From Calonectria ilicicola (taxonomy: Eukaryota; Ascomycota; Sordariomycetes; Hypocreales; Nectriaceae): DNA of 64,000 nt. The notes beneath the pieces were generated by a model. It worked only from the letters and a program-made list of their open reading frames with translations, did not search any database and was not told the origin of the DNA. Shown here piece after piece: positions 32,431 to 44,403 of this stretch. The stretch covers positions 372,001 through 436,000 of the forward strand of contig CP085825.1 of NCBI GenBank assembly GCA_020809705.1, in the 5' to 3' direction. The stretch's first letter is position 1, and every line of letters begins with the position of its first letter. The position numbers were made by a program, and so were the translations under genes.

Positions 32431-35400
32431 TCAAGAGCGAGCTACCAAAATGTAACGCTCGTCCAAACGGCCAAGTGCGTAGTAGATGCTCTCCTTCTCT
32501 CCGGGTTTCCATTTTGGATCAAAAGTATCTTGCCATGCGCTAATTATTCGTGGGGCTAAATGATACTTCCATATTGTCAACGATGATATCATAATCCCAC
32601 CACTTAGGACTGTCAAAACTGTCGTCCCAATAGCCTGTCCTATTTCTTGTTTTGAATCGTATGATCTGCAAATGGGAGCCAAGTAAAGTATTGCCATAGC
32701 CATGCGTAAAATAGTAAATAAAACAGTTTGGTAGAAAGATATCGCATTGAATGGTATCAGGCGGCGTAAAACACTGACAATGTCAAAGATGAAGATGGCC
32801 ATCGCGCCTATCCTCGAAGTCATTGAAATGCCGTAGAAATTTCTGGCGCAGGCAACGATAAGAATAATCCCGGCTACAAGATCCAGTACAAGTGATAAAA
32901 TGAAGGGCACAGATAGGAGGCCACCAAATATAAGCCCCATGCGTGGTGGTGGTGGCCTACGAAGTAGGGGCAGTCTTATTTCAGGTACATCTGTTTTGAT
33001 GAAGATCAGAAGATCAGTATTCATGAGGATTCCAAAGATTAGACATACCAGTAACTCTCAATAACTTACCTGTCTTTACAGACAATTTGAATGGCTCAGT
33101 GATAGGAGTTCCCGTAATATTAGTCAGAAGTACTTCGTTTAGGCAAGATGAATTCATGTCGGCCCTCAGCCTTACCGTCGCGGGGCAGTCGAAAACGAGA
33201 AGAAACTCTGTGTGGGGCTGAAGTCCTCCTTGATCTGGTGATGCCTCTTGAGATTGAGTTGTAATTTGACTGTTTATAAGAGTATCCGATTTAATGACTT
33301 GAAAGCAGGCTGCAGACCTAGGTTCATTGCTGTGAGATTTGTTGGCTGGGTTCTGGCTTTGGTCCTCAGATTCAAGGACCACTAGTGTTTTGCAGAAATC
33401 GCCTTCTGCAAATTCGGCATGGTCATCATCAGGCCGATGAAAAATCACATCATATACCCTTGAGCTTACTTGCTCAACAAAAGTGATTTGTTTCGCGTTT
33501 CCTGTAAGCGGCAGTTCGAAAACCAAAGGAGCAGCAATCTCATCGTCATTCTCATCCTCTCTACCGTAGACATCCGCAGAGTCAAGTATGAGAAGATTAC
33601 CATGCCATTCGAACCCAGCAGCTGATTCAAATTTACGGCCACTGGGATACAGAGGCAGCCATCGATTATTATGCATAAGGTCGGGTCGGAAGCGGCGGCT
33701 TGTACTATCACAGAACATTGCCATCGGGATGGCTGGTATGCTATGGAGGATTTTCGCCATTCGCTCTTCTGGTTTGGTGATGCTGAGAATTTCGAATGCA
33801 TTAAAATCAAGTAGATTGGCGAGAATTATATGAATATCATCCGGCATAGTCGTGGTTCGTTGGCTGAGGACGTTCCAACAACGCAAAAAGTCCAGGTATA
33901 AACCTTGATCATTCGTATTCGCACCATAGGTAGATTTTCTCCTAAGTTGAAACTCATCGCGCAATGCGGACTTTAAAGGCTGAGCTATCACAAACTGAAT
34001 GGCCTCTTGAATTGTTACAGGTCTCGTCACAATTTTCCCAGCAAGTTTCGGGGTAATGAACGATTCCCAGTTTTCGCCACTGCTTTCTTGATCGGACAAG
34101 GCAAATTGGATGACTTGTTTGACTAGGATGTATTGGGTCACCATAAGACTAGCCATATTCCGGGTGACCTGCCATTTGTTGCGGCTTAAAAAGACCTTTA
34201 ACAACTGTTTAGGTTCTTTTTCCAAACAAACTCGTAAAGGGTCGAAAGATGTATCCGCTGTTTGTATCCGACAATCGGCTGCCAAGGCAGCCTCTTGAAA
34301 AGTCCAGCTCCGGGTCATCCAAGCCATAAGGCTAATTCGAGCGAATAGATTACAAACATCTTGCGTACTAGCAGAGATAGAAAGTTTTTCCATGCTCGAG
34401 TCCAGAACAAGCACCTGTTTTGCAGCCGCGTAGATGGCGGCCATTTGGTTGATGGCACTGATTTTCAAAATTCTTGTTCCCTCATCTGCTCCGACTGGGA
34501 TGCATAATGTATCAATCCAGAACCAAGTTGAACGGCAATCAGAGGTCAACTTTGGTACATCCCACATTAAAGCTCCCACAAATGCGTAGTTTCCGCTGAG
34601 CTGGAAGGCAGGTAATGTGATATCTCGAACGCATTTCCCGAGTCGTTGGACTTGGCATTGAGGAAGGCCATTCCCACGGGGGTTACCCAAACCATCTGAC
34701 CACACATGAGAAAATGCAATGTAAGGGGTTTCCTTCATTTCAGCCAAGTTTAATTTCGTGGCCCCATTTGCATCCTCCGTTACAGAAATTATCGGCACAC
34801 CTCCGGATCTAACAATAGATCTCAGCTTTTCTGGCTCTACGTGAACCATTTCACATTTGCAATCGTCTTCAACGTGTCTAGTGTTATATTTATTCATGTC
34901 GACATTGTTTGCCACGCAGGCTTTCTCAGTGCAGCGCTGATGAAAGGATTTAGACGGGTGCGCAGGCAACATGCTCAGATAATAGGCGACGGGGTAGCTG
35001 TAACGAGAACAAATCTGTCTTGCATGGAATGAACACCATCCTCTTTCCAGGAGACGATTGAAAACTATAGATGCTGCTGGAGAGGGTTGTTCTCTTTTAT
35101 CGCTCAAACAGGTGTAGCTGGAGAAGGAGTTTGGGTCGGGCAAATCTGTCAGCTGTAGCTGTTTTTCAAAACTAGAAGCAGAGTCCAGCCCAACGATAGA
35201 TGCTTCCAAAATCCCGGCAAAGCTAATCAGAAGCGTCTTTATTGACAGAAATATGAGTGGCAGAGGCGCTGTTTCAGCCACAGGAGCTTGTTCCAGTCGA
35301 GACACAGCTGTCATAGCTACCCGTAAATGATCGAGGTAGGCACTCTTCAGCTTCCTAAGATCAGCGAGTTCATAAGCTGAGATATGAGCTCCAGGGTTTC

Positions 35401-35782
35401 TTTCATAGTGAATAGGTGCCAGGTGCCCGTATGCAGGATGAATAACGGAGTCAAACCAGTCTTCCAAGAGGGAAACCAGATGGGTCGAGGCAACGAAGGG
35501 TCCACCTGTTTCCGTGTCGCCAATTTCAGCCTTGAAAGGTCGAAGGTCGATTGGAGGGTATCCAAAGGTCTTGAAAAAGATATGAATACTACCAAAGTAT
35601 AGCCATGACTGAGCAAGAGATGCAATCCTAGTCGGAGGCTCTTCAAGGACGACATTGACGTCAAAGCCACACCTCTGAGGAAATGTATCAAAATCGCCTC
35701 CATCATAATCATCTTCGGCAAGATAGGGAATCTTCTCATGAAATACCCCATCGGGCGAATCGGGGAGGGGGAGGTAGTCCAT
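32431..35782 (-). CDS. HET-domain protein with C-terminal membrane segments
   Basis: Two exons (35782-33070 and 32990-32431; intron GTAAGT...AAACAG) give 1090 residues. The heterokaryon-incompatibility domain shows all three family blocks: YIAFSHVWSDGLGN (354-367), FWIDTLCIPV (421-430) and RSWTFQEAALA (about 491-501). Before it lies a Cys/His-rich stretch (about 248-310, with CSFHARQIC, CTEKAC and DDCKC) that could bind zinc. The second exon encodes four or five hydrophobic helices (for example FILSLVLDLVAGIILIVACA), so the protein is probably membrane-anchored. HET domains trigger cell death after fusion of incompatible hyphae. It shares a strand with the neighbouring HEX-1-like copies. Confidence 0.88.
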
Positions 35783-36574
35783 TTTACGCCCAATTCAAAT
35801 GTTATTGTTGTTAAGTTTTATCAGCGAGATTAATTTCTCTCACCACGAGGCTGAGAAGCCAACGTACGTACGCCTCGGCGGCTAAGATGTCGCTCTAATT
35901 ACATAAGCAAGGAAGTTGGTGCAGGCCCGGCGCTTACACTGCTTCAAGATTCGTCATTTACTTGCTTCGGAATATTTTATCGGTATTGCATAAATAATGA
36001 CTCAAGGTCTCTCCTAATGAATATTCATTATTGAACCCAATGGGGAATTTGTAATTTAGGTACGCATACTCTAAATCACTGTCTTCTCATATATTCCAAA
36101 ATGGCCTGCCAAACGGAGTCGCTTCCTGCAATATCCTCCATAGCACAGCAAACAATTTATTAGTTGGTGTTGCAAGTCCACACCATACACTTTATCCACT
36201 TGTGTCCTACAGGATGTTGATACATCGATGCTACATCTAAGACAGGCCCACGGCACTTTTTAAAAAGAAAAATGAGGTACAAATGTTTAGGTAATAAAAG
36301 ATAAGCTTGGTTTAAAATTCCTAGGTTGGCTCTCCAAAATAGCCCTCCAGTGGGAACAAAAACTTCAGAAAGTGAAGTACATTTCCAAATTCGACAATAC
36401 AATACAATGATTTGTTTCAATCCACTTAATACTATTGAATGCATCTCAAAACGTCAAATTCATCAATTGTGCAGGCGCTAATATGACATGCCCATCCTTC
36501 GTCTATAATCCCATACACATTTACGCTAAACAAGAAAAGAGAAACAAAAAGCCCACGGCCCTAATTCGGCCACT
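35783..36574. other. Intergenic, no gene seen
   Basis: Upstream of the HET gene. AT-rich, with no conserved frame. Confidence 0.45.
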
Positions 36575-37081
36575 TCAATACCATGAAGGAGGCGTTTGCC
36601 AATGTCTTAGCATTGTATCAACAGCCACATTCCATTCATACTCGAAGCATGACGCTAATTGTTGCACGTCTTCTTCGGTTGGCACCGTCGATCCCCACAT
36701 CTCTGGCTTTGACGCCTCGATGGCAGCGTATGCGGGTATTAGCCCATCGTCTCTCATCTTCATGAGACACAACCAAGCCATGTTCCAGCTGCGGTTGCTC
36801 TCAGGGTCTCCTCTCACTCGCAAGCATGCGTCATTGACGATATCGGTGGAGATGGGGTAGTTGGTGGTGAACCCTCGGAGCTCGATCAGAAGTTGATTGC
36901 TGGTCACGTAGTACACCCACGCAGCAGTCATGGGTTCTTGGAAGGCACGGGCGTCTGCTTCGTCCTCGCATGATGCGGCTATGCGTTCAATACGACAAAG
37001 CTCAGTGAGGGTGTTGACGCTGTGGTTCGTCAGAGACTTGATGATTGACTTGACTGAAGTCTTGAAAATACTGTTAGCCAT
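36575..37081 (-). CDS. Protein of unknown function (about 168 aa)
   Basis: I do not recognise the family. From the ATG at 37081 the frame gives 168 residues (start MANSIFKTSVKSII), rich in Trp towards the end (SWNMAWLCLMKM and LRHWQTPPSWY). There is no signal peptide. A longer form is possible: an upstream ATG at 37175 starts MSSRRSGASSSK, and a 52-nt intron (37141-37090, GTCAGG...CAGAG) would join it in frame. The Ser/Arg-rich start followed by a helical body resembles short fungal proteins of unknown function found near incompatibility genes, but this is only context. Confidence 0.5.
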   Translation of the reverse strand: MANSIFKTSVKSIIKSLTNHSVNTLTELCRIERIAASCEDEADARAFQEPMTAAWVYYVTSNQLLIELRGFTTNYPISTDIVNDACLRVRGDPESNRSWNMAWLCLMKMRDDGLIPAYAAIEASKPEMWGSTVPTEEDVQQLASCFEYEWNVAVDTMLRHWQTPPSWY

Positions 37082-37259
37082 TGAGAGTCTCTGGTAAAAA
37101 GTAGCATTGAATCTTTTTGCTAACCCTAGATCGTCCTGACTTGGAAGAGGAGGCACCGGAACGGCGGGAAGACATTGTAATGATGTATGATAATGGACAA
37201 CAGATAAGAGGCAATGTACTTAGTGCGAGAGATGGTCGAGAATGATCGACAAGAATAAC

Positions 37260-40144
37260 GGCTTCCACAGACCTTTATTTCAAAGTCTAAGCCCCAGTCT
37301 TAATAGGCTTCCTCGTAGGGGAAAAGTCTTGAAGGGGTTTTTTTGTCTTTCTAGTGGGGGCATCCTATCGCCCCCAATGTCCCGCTGCTTGCCTAGAAAG
37401 TCAGATGCCCACCGTATGATTAGAAGGGCGCGCCGGAGCTGGGCAGAAATACTGGGGCCAATTATATTTCAACTTAGAATACAAGATGTTCGCAAGCCTT
37501 GCATTTGATTCCATTCAAGGCCATTCGGTTACCGAACCGCCACAGTCCTGGAAAAGCCGGAGACTTCCCCAAGCGGCGAGTTCTGTGGCCGCAGCCACAC
37601 TCTCACACGAATAATCTCGTATTGGCCGAGGGCGATGAAAGACGGGCAGTGGAGGGAGGGTTGGCAGTAGGACTTGGACAGATAATCTGATAGACGGCCT
37701 TATGGAATGTCTCAGACCATTCCACTCTCTGCCGAGGGGGCCAGGGCGGGTTAGACAGGCGGGAAGCTCCCGCAAGACTCTGATGTTGAGTGGAGAGCTG
37801 GATTCAAGACGACAAGGGGATGTTAATCCTTCGGCCGCCGATGTCCCTGCAGCCCTACAGCTCGGTAAAGGAGGGCAGTAAAGGTTTCGGGCAAGCAAGC
37901 TACAGCTCACCAAATCTAGATTCTTGGCGGTCCCAGGATGATGCAAGGGGCTGACAACCGGGGGAGCGGTACCACTATAAGGCTTCCAGTCGGTGAGATT
38001 GCTCTCATCTTCATGACTTCACCTGCCACCACCGGCAGTCAGATTTCCAAGGAACGGCACCACCCTCTCTCGATTTCAGTGAGATGATGTCGTGAACCCG
38101 CCCTGGGTCAAGGGGCAATTTCCCTCCAAGGCACAACTCTCTGGCCCCCACGGGTCTAACACAGACATGGGATCTTGGTCGAGCGCTTCCTGGGGTCCTA
38201 GGGCATGGAATCCACGTCAGATTTTAGACGGCGAATTAGGCGCGGCACATGAGAAAACCCCACGGACAGGTCGGTTCCTGAGCAGTCCAAAAAGGACCCA
38301 AAGCCTCCAAACAAGGTCAGCAGCACGCATGGCGGATTTAGAGGCCGGCGTGCCGCAATGCATACCGCACTGCACAATGCCTGCCCGCGGAGACTTCGAG
38401 ACTCGGCCTGGACCTCTTGGACCCGGTCCGTGTCCGTGACATGATGGACATCCCTGCTCCGCGGACGGCAATGGCCCTCGTCCGACCTTCACTGCCCTGT
38501 CAAATTACACCTTGGGGGGCGGGTAGCTTAGGTGCATAGCCGCATTTTGCATGTAAGTCATCGCATGACCCTTGCTCTCGAGCTTGTTGTGTCATACCGT
38601 GTCATTCCCATTCGCACCGCAGCCCCCATCTCGCAACTGGCGTTCGTAATCAACCGTGGAAGACGATTCCAAACACCGGTATTTCCAGGCCATGCACAGC
38701 ACTCCAAAGTCCGGAAGTGAGGCCTTCGTGCCCCTCGAATGACGCCTGTGGACCGCATCTCCCCAAAGACCCACGCCGCGTCAGCCTTAGCGGCCGCCCA
38801 ACCACCGTCTGGCTTATATCAGCCAAGGGTGATGGTCTGGCATCGCGTGCGTGCTCACAGCCTCTTGCATGCTTCTCAGCCCATTAAAAAAGAAGCATCG
38901 GCATGCACCGCGTGGCATCTCCTCCCCGCGAGTTCCGGCGGGTCGGTGAGGGAGGGTTGGCGGGCGGTTAGCTAGCTGCGAGCCTGAGCCTGGGAGTCTG
39001 ACCGCGCTGGTGCTGCTGTGTTGGTTCATCTGAGCTTCCAGAACCCACCGACCCGCTTCAACCCCCGGCCTGTTCTCCTCTGTGGGGATGGGATTCGGGA
39101 TTGTGTTTGTAATAAAGGGCGTTGGGGTCCGGGGAACAGCGTGATGGGCACAGACTGGCTTGATGATGGGAGGCGAAGCATCAGTCCTGTTTCTGTTTTC
39201 AGGAACTCTAGCTGCTCAAATCCCAACCCCGCCGGCGATTGAATCAAGCCGTGCTCGGGCGAGGTTTCCTCCGGCCAAGATGTGTTACTAAATTCAGATG
39301 CAGGACCAATTGAGGCTGTGACCTCTAAACCGCGTCAGTGGATCGAGATGTGGGTGTCAACTCTCTCACCGGCGCGTGCGCGCGGTCTCCCGGGACTCGT
39401 TGGCTTGCTCACTAGTCCCGGATAGCCTGGAACTGGCCCGGTATTTCAGGATCTACGTTTACCCCGTCGCGGTTATTATTAGCATTGCACGCGCGAAGAT
39501 CTTCGGCTTCAATGACGCTCTGTCATGGCGGTCTACTTACGTACTACCGGATGGGGAATATGCTCAAGCTATTTCTCTTGGCCACGCGGGACCAAGCGCC
39601 GGTGAATTGAGTGATTACAAGCTCGCTTCACAAGATTGAAACTAGCATCGCGATTCGTGGACCAGTCGGCCGATGAATGTCAGCAGATGACAGGGGAATC
39701 GCGTGAAGACCGCGATTTCTCGTACAACCGCACACAGGCCACCGGTAATTGATCAAAGACAGCTAATCACCTTAATTATTACATTAGATCTACCTTTGCC
39801 TCATATTATATTGCCACTCCGATTTGCTTTAGTAAAGGAATAACGCCAGATATTCGCTCCTCGTGTTTGTACCTAATAAGCCACGGCCATCGGCCCTACC
39901 CGCTCCTTTAGCCATCCATATAAGCACTCTCCAAAAATAATGGCCTTTTGGCTACCCTAAATAGCATAAAATCAAAAGACAAAGTCTCAGCATAGGACTT
40001 TGGAACCGCCAATACTCGTTACGGACCCAGATCCTATTGGAGGTCGGGACAGGCAACAGGATCCTTTACTGCCACCCTCCCCCGTGATGGTTTAATGTTT
40101 TTTTTGCCCATTCCGAACAGCAACTCGTATAGAAACTACAAAAA
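37260..40144. other. Gene-free 2.9-kb region
   Basis: GC-richer than the regions to its left. Frames up to about 140 codons occur on both strands but show no family motif or consistent splice structure. It holds the 3' flank of the GH3 gene at its right end. Nothing else is seen. Confidence 0.45.
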
Positions 40145-42973
40145 CTACCAAGTACCTGTGACCTTCAAGTTCCTCGAACTCTCGCCGATGGAGAAGTGGT
40201 ACACGCCTTCAGTGAGCATGACCCAATTCTGCTTTGTAACTTCCCAATAACTCAAGTCTCTCCTTGTTACATTAAACTCGACAGTCTTGCTCTCGCCCTT
40301 CTTTAGGAATGGCTTCTCAAAGCCACGAAGTACTCGCACTGGGAACGTGACACCACTCGATACCTCCGGATACGACAAGTACAGCTGCGGCACAGCCTTG
40401 CCATCCCTTGCTCCGGTGTTGGTGACGACAATTGACACGGTAACATAAGTCTCCCAGAGGTCAGGGTTGCCTCCCTCATCACCACCGGCTTCTGAGAGCG
40501 GCTGCTGCACATCATAACCTTCTGGATAGGGGTACTTTCCATTCTTAACATCGCCAGGGGAATTGATGTAAGGATAGATGAATTTGGTCAGCTTTCGAAT
40601 GCTGCTTGGAAACAGGGTTTCTTTGACATCGGGGATGGTATTGTCAAATTTGGGCGGCTCTGCGCCCGCGTCTGGTCGTTTTGCAGGAGACTTGGACTTT
40701 TTCTTCACTTGTGTAATCTTCAAGTCCTTGTACTCAAAAGTAGTGTACGAGAGCCCAAAGCCAAACTCGAATCTAGGTTGAATGCTGTATCTGTCAAAGT
40801 GTCGGTAGTCGATGTAAAGTCCTTCGCGGAAAGTCTGCTGGGGCACCATGCTAGTTGCCAGATACATGACCTGGCCGCCGTCGCCATAATCGTCCAGAGA
40901 CTTTCCAATAGTGTAAGGTAGTCTTCCGCTAGGGTTTTCGTCTCCAAAAAGAATGCTTGCGATAGCATTGCCGCTTTCTTGGCCTGGGAGATTGGCAGCC
41001 AACACAGCCTTGACCCCAGGGTGGTCGATCCATTTGTCCATGACAACAGGTCCGACAGCATGGACAATCACAATCGTCGAGCCAGCTCCATCACCACAGT
41101 GTTTAGCAACTTCAAGAACAAGCTCCTCGCCTCCTTTTTGCAGGAAAAGGTCATTACGGTCACCGCCCACATCTGACCACTTGATAAAACCTTCGCCTGA
41201 GTCGGAATTGACAAAAACCAAGCAAATGTCCTGGTCATGTAGAATATCGCGGTTCCGCTCATAACTCAGCGTGTTAGAGAGAAATTCAGTGACTTTAACC
41301 TTTTCGTCATCAAATTCCTTGCGCAACGCCTCCACGGGGCTGATAAGGTAGGGGAAATCAACTGCACCGCTACCCCATCCAGAGGCCAGTGTGCCCTGGT
41401 TACAACCGCGATCAGGACACTCGTTGGGGCCATTGCCACCACCCGCATCTTCACCAAAGATGCCCACACGAACTTTGTCGCCTCGTTTAGCTTGTTTGGA
41501 GTCGCTTGTAGTTCCATCGCGGCCCAAGGGCAAAATCCCATTGTTCTTTAGCAAAACAGTTCCCTCAATGGCAACTTTCCGGGCAACTTCGGCATGGTTG
41601 CTTTGGACATTGACATATTTATTCACTTCCACCATATCTTGTGGTGAAGAGCTTCCGTGGGCAATAAGACCCATTTTTTCATTCGTCCAAGATGAAAAGT
41701 TTGGTCCCTTGCCGTCATACTTTTCCTTGTCGTCCTGTCCAAGCTGGTACCATGAGGCAACAATGCGCACAACCATATCATTGAGTCGATCCACCGGTAC
41801 TGATCCGTTAAGGACTGCCATGGTAAGCTTCGATCCCCAGAGAGAATCACCATCTTGCCATTTCAGGCCATCGCCAGGCATTGACATGTCCAGTCCGGCC
41901 AAGGCACTTGCCACGCCAGATCGCTGTGCGAGCCAATCCGACATGACGAATCCCTGAAAGCCCATTTCATCCTTGAGAATTCCATTGAGAAGTTTAGAGT
42001 TGCCACAAGCGTAGGAATCGTTAACCATGTTATAGGAGCACATGACACTAGCAACACCAGCTTTGATGGCATCGGCAAATGGCCAAGCATACAGCTCGTG
42101 CAGCGTGCGATCATCAATATTGGATGAAATCGCATGGGGGAATCCCCACTCCCAAGCCTGGCGAAAGTGCTCTTGTTCGTTGCCAATAAAATGCTTGATT
42201 GTAGCCATGACGCCCTGGTCTTGGATACCTCGAACAGTTTGCGCACTGGCAACACCCTGCAAGTATGGATCAGATCCAAATCCTTCCCAGTTGCGCCCAC
42301 CGGCGGGCATCCTTCCAAGAGGCCCGACCGCGGGTCCCAAAAGGACATTGATACCTTTCCCGCGGGCTTCTAAACCATGTGCCTTGCCGCGCTCGTACAT
42401 TAGTTCCCTATTCCAGGTAGCACCAACAGTCACACCAGCAGGAAATGCAGTCGCATTATCTGCGAATCGAAGTCCAAGCGGACCATCTTGAAGAGCAAGG
42501 CCTGGAAAGCCGACACCGTTGGCTGGTCCGGTATTGCCGACAGCAAGCCCCATGCTCCATCCAGTGCCGGTTGTGATGTTGACCTTTTCCGGAAGTGACA
42601 TGCGGGAGACGAGCTCGGCGGCCTTCTTGTAGCTCTCTGCCCACGATTTTGCAAAACCTCCCTTTGGAGTCGGATACCATGGCGGCGACAGGTTATCAGG
42701 CGGCTGGGGGGCAGGCTTTCCCCGAGCGAATCCCAATATCACCGTCACGCCGCCCCAGATAACGAGGACGCCGCCAAAGATGGTAATGAACCAAAACTGC
42801 CATGGTCGTCCAGATTTTCGCGCCCTAGTCTTGTCCGGGGACTCATAGAGAGGGTCTGTGTCGAGGAACTCCGAGTCTGAGAGGTTGTCAAGGTCATAGC
42901 TCCCTTCTTCATCTTGAGATGGCCTCTCGGCCGACCTCAGGAGGCCTTCGCTGCTTGGGTCCGCCGCAGCCAT
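40145..42973 (-). CDS. GH3 beta-glucosidase, type II membrane protein
   Basis: An intronless gene of 942 residues. It hydrolyses terminal beta-glucosides. Instead of a signal peptide it has an about 58-residue acidic cytosolic tail and one transmembrane helix (about 60-82, FWFITIFGGVLVIWGGV), so the catalytic part faces the lumen or cell exterior. The GH3 N-domain shows GLALQDGPLGLRFAD, GPLGRMPAGGRNWEGF, KHFIGNEQE and the nucleophile Asp346 in GFVMSDW. The C-domain has GTVLLKNNGILPL, and the fibronectin-III-like end has VSIVVTNTGARDGKAVPQLY. It resembles the membrane-anchored bglE/bglF class of Aspergillus, which may act in wall glucan processing. Confidence 0.94.
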   Translation of the reverse strand: MAAADPSSEGLLRSAERPSQDEEGSYDLDNLSDSEFLDTDPLYESPDKTRARKSGRPWQFWFITIFGGVLVIWGGVTVILGFARGKPAPQPPDNLSPPWYPTPKGGFAKSWAESYKKAAELVSRMSLPEKVNITTGTGWSMGLAVGNTGPANGVGFPGLALQDGPLGLRFADNATAFPAGVTVGATWNRELMYERGKAHGLEARGKGINVLLGPAVGPLGRMPAGGRNWEGFGSDPYLQGVASAQTVRGIQDQGVMATIKHFIGNEQEHFRQAWEWGFPHAISSNIDDRTLHELYAWPFADAIKAGVASVMCSYNMVNDSYACGNSKLLNGILKDEMGFQGFVMSDWLAQRSGVASALAGLDMSMPGDGLKWQDGDSLWGSKLTMAVLNGSVPVDRLNDMVVRIVASWYQLGQDDKEKYDGKGPNFSSWTNEKMGLIAHGSSSPQDMVEVNKYVNVQSNHAEVARKVAIEGTVLLKNNGILPLGRDGTTSDSKQAKRGDKVRVGIFGEDAGGGNGPNECPDRGCNQGTLASGWGSGAVDFPYLISPVEALRKEFDDEKVKVTEFLSNTLSYERNRDILHDQDICLVFVNSDSGEGFIKWSDVGGDRNDLFLQKGGEELVLEVAKHCGDGAGSTIVIVHAVGPVVMDKWIDHPGVKAVLAANLPGQESGNAIASILFGDENPSGRLPYTIGKSLDDYGDGGQVMYLATSMVPQQTFREGLYIDYRHFDRYSIQPRFEFGFGLSYTTFEYKDLKITQVKKKSKSPAKRPDAGAEPPKFDNTIPDVKETLFPSSIRKLTKFIYPYINSPGDVKNGKYPYPEGYDVQQPLSEAGGDEGGNPDLWETYVTVSIVVTNTGARDGKAVPQLYLSYPEVSSGVTFPVRVLRGFEKPFLKKGESKTVEFNVTRRDLSYWEVTKQNWVMLTEGVYHFSIGESSRNLKVTGTW

Positions 42974-43842
42974 GGCCCAGCTGCAGGGGTCGGATAATGA
43001 CGATTGACTGTCAGATTAAGTGAAAAGGGGGCGCAATCGTACGACAAAGATGGACGCTGTAGCACACTGCAACTGCAACATGTAGAAATGGAGTGAAGGA
43101 ATCAGACTCGTCGTATCTCTAAGTTAATCCGGGACCGTGCAAAGACTGTCCTCTTTCCACTGCGTCAGATCCCCTGGTTGCGGTCGGACGCAGACGGGCT
43201 GGTGGCGCTACTGTCCGTCCCGCCCTTCCAAGTGGACGGCGCAGCTCCACCATCCAAACTAACCTGCCACTCTGGGGATGCGTTTCCTCATTTGGACGCT
43301 GCTCTAAGCAAGGGCAGATCTAGATTGCTCCGTGGCAGCACGTCCCCTAGCAATTGCATCCGACTAGAGACGCTAGTTGAGCCAAAAAGGATTTATCTCG
43401 CAGATGAGATGAATGCCGTTGATTGTTGGCTACGCCACCTTTGCTAGGAATGCGTAGTCTGCTGTGTAATAACTATGTTGCCCCATGAAAAAGACGACAC
43501 AATGACATGATACCCCAACTCTCTCCATTGAGTTCAATGATAGCAAAAAAAATAAACTATTACAAATTATTAGCAATATTACGAATTTCCCCCTCTAAAT
43601 TTGAAAATTAGATTACCGAATGGTCGGAATCCAGTCTTCCAAATATCCCCTATCCTTATCTGAAGTTCTGAACGACACCTGTCAATAATGTGGCGAGTGA
43701 AACATTTGTGTGGCGGTGCATGTGGCGGTGTCAACTGCTCCCGGCACTTCACCGGTAAAACTCTCTCAGCGCCAACTGAAGATTCTCTGAGCGACAATCC
43801 CTCCCACTAGCATCATCGTCATTCGACTCCCAATTGCCCGCC
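42974..43842. promoter_or_regulatory. Shared divergent promoter, GH3 and mitochondrial uS14
   Basis: About 870 bases between two divergent start codons. No other gene is seen. The sequence close to 43842 is the uS14m leader. Confidence 0.45.
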
Positions 43843-44403
43843 ATGTCGATGTTCCGCGCGAAGAAGCTCGACCTGGGCTGCTTTGTTAACGTCCGCGTTT
43901 TGCGTGACCACACAAAGCGCAAGGTCTTTGAGCAGAACGAGACCGAGAGGTGAGCAAGGCTTGATTTCCGACATATCGTCTGATTGCTTGACCCAGCGAC
44001 AGACGACGAGAGTACAATCGCATTCTCGTTAGCGGCTTTGGGATTGGCTTTTTTCAAGCAGCAGATGATGTTCCCTGTATCAATTGAGCATTGCGCTAAC
44101 TAAGCTGGTTTCCAGGCAAGCCCTCCGATACATTATCCGCAACACCTCTCTTCCTCCTCGAGTCCGCGCCGAGGCTCAACTGCAGTTGAGTCAGATGCAC
44201 TGCTACACTCGCCCTACCCAGATCCGAAACCGATGTATCATGGGAGGCCAGGGTCGTGGTGTGCTGAGCGACTTTAAAATGTCACGAGTAAGCCGACACA
44301 GCCCAGAATACAGTTCTGATCTATAATCTAACCATTTAAGTTCTGCTTCCGAATGGAGGCAATGGCTGGTAACATTCCTGGAGTGAAGAGGGCCAGCTGG
44401 TAA
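43843..44403 (+). CDS. MRP2: Mitochondrial small-subunit ribosomal protein uS14m
   Basis: Three exons (43843-43949, 44116-44287, 44341-44403) give 113 residues, matching the length of yeast Mrp2. Family blocks are RVLRDHTKRKVFEQ, LRYIIRNTSLPPRVRAEAQL, the S14 signature CYTRPTQIRNRCIMGGQGRG and the end GNIPGVKRASW. Both introns have GTGAGC or GTAAGC donors and clear branch sites (GCTAAC, TCTAAC). The protein sits in the head of the mitochondrial small subunit. Confidence 0.95.

Noticed and set aside
37515..39250. Several frames of 60-145 codons at 37.5-39.2 kb
   Set aside because: They overlap on both strands, lack motifs and do not join through plausible introns.
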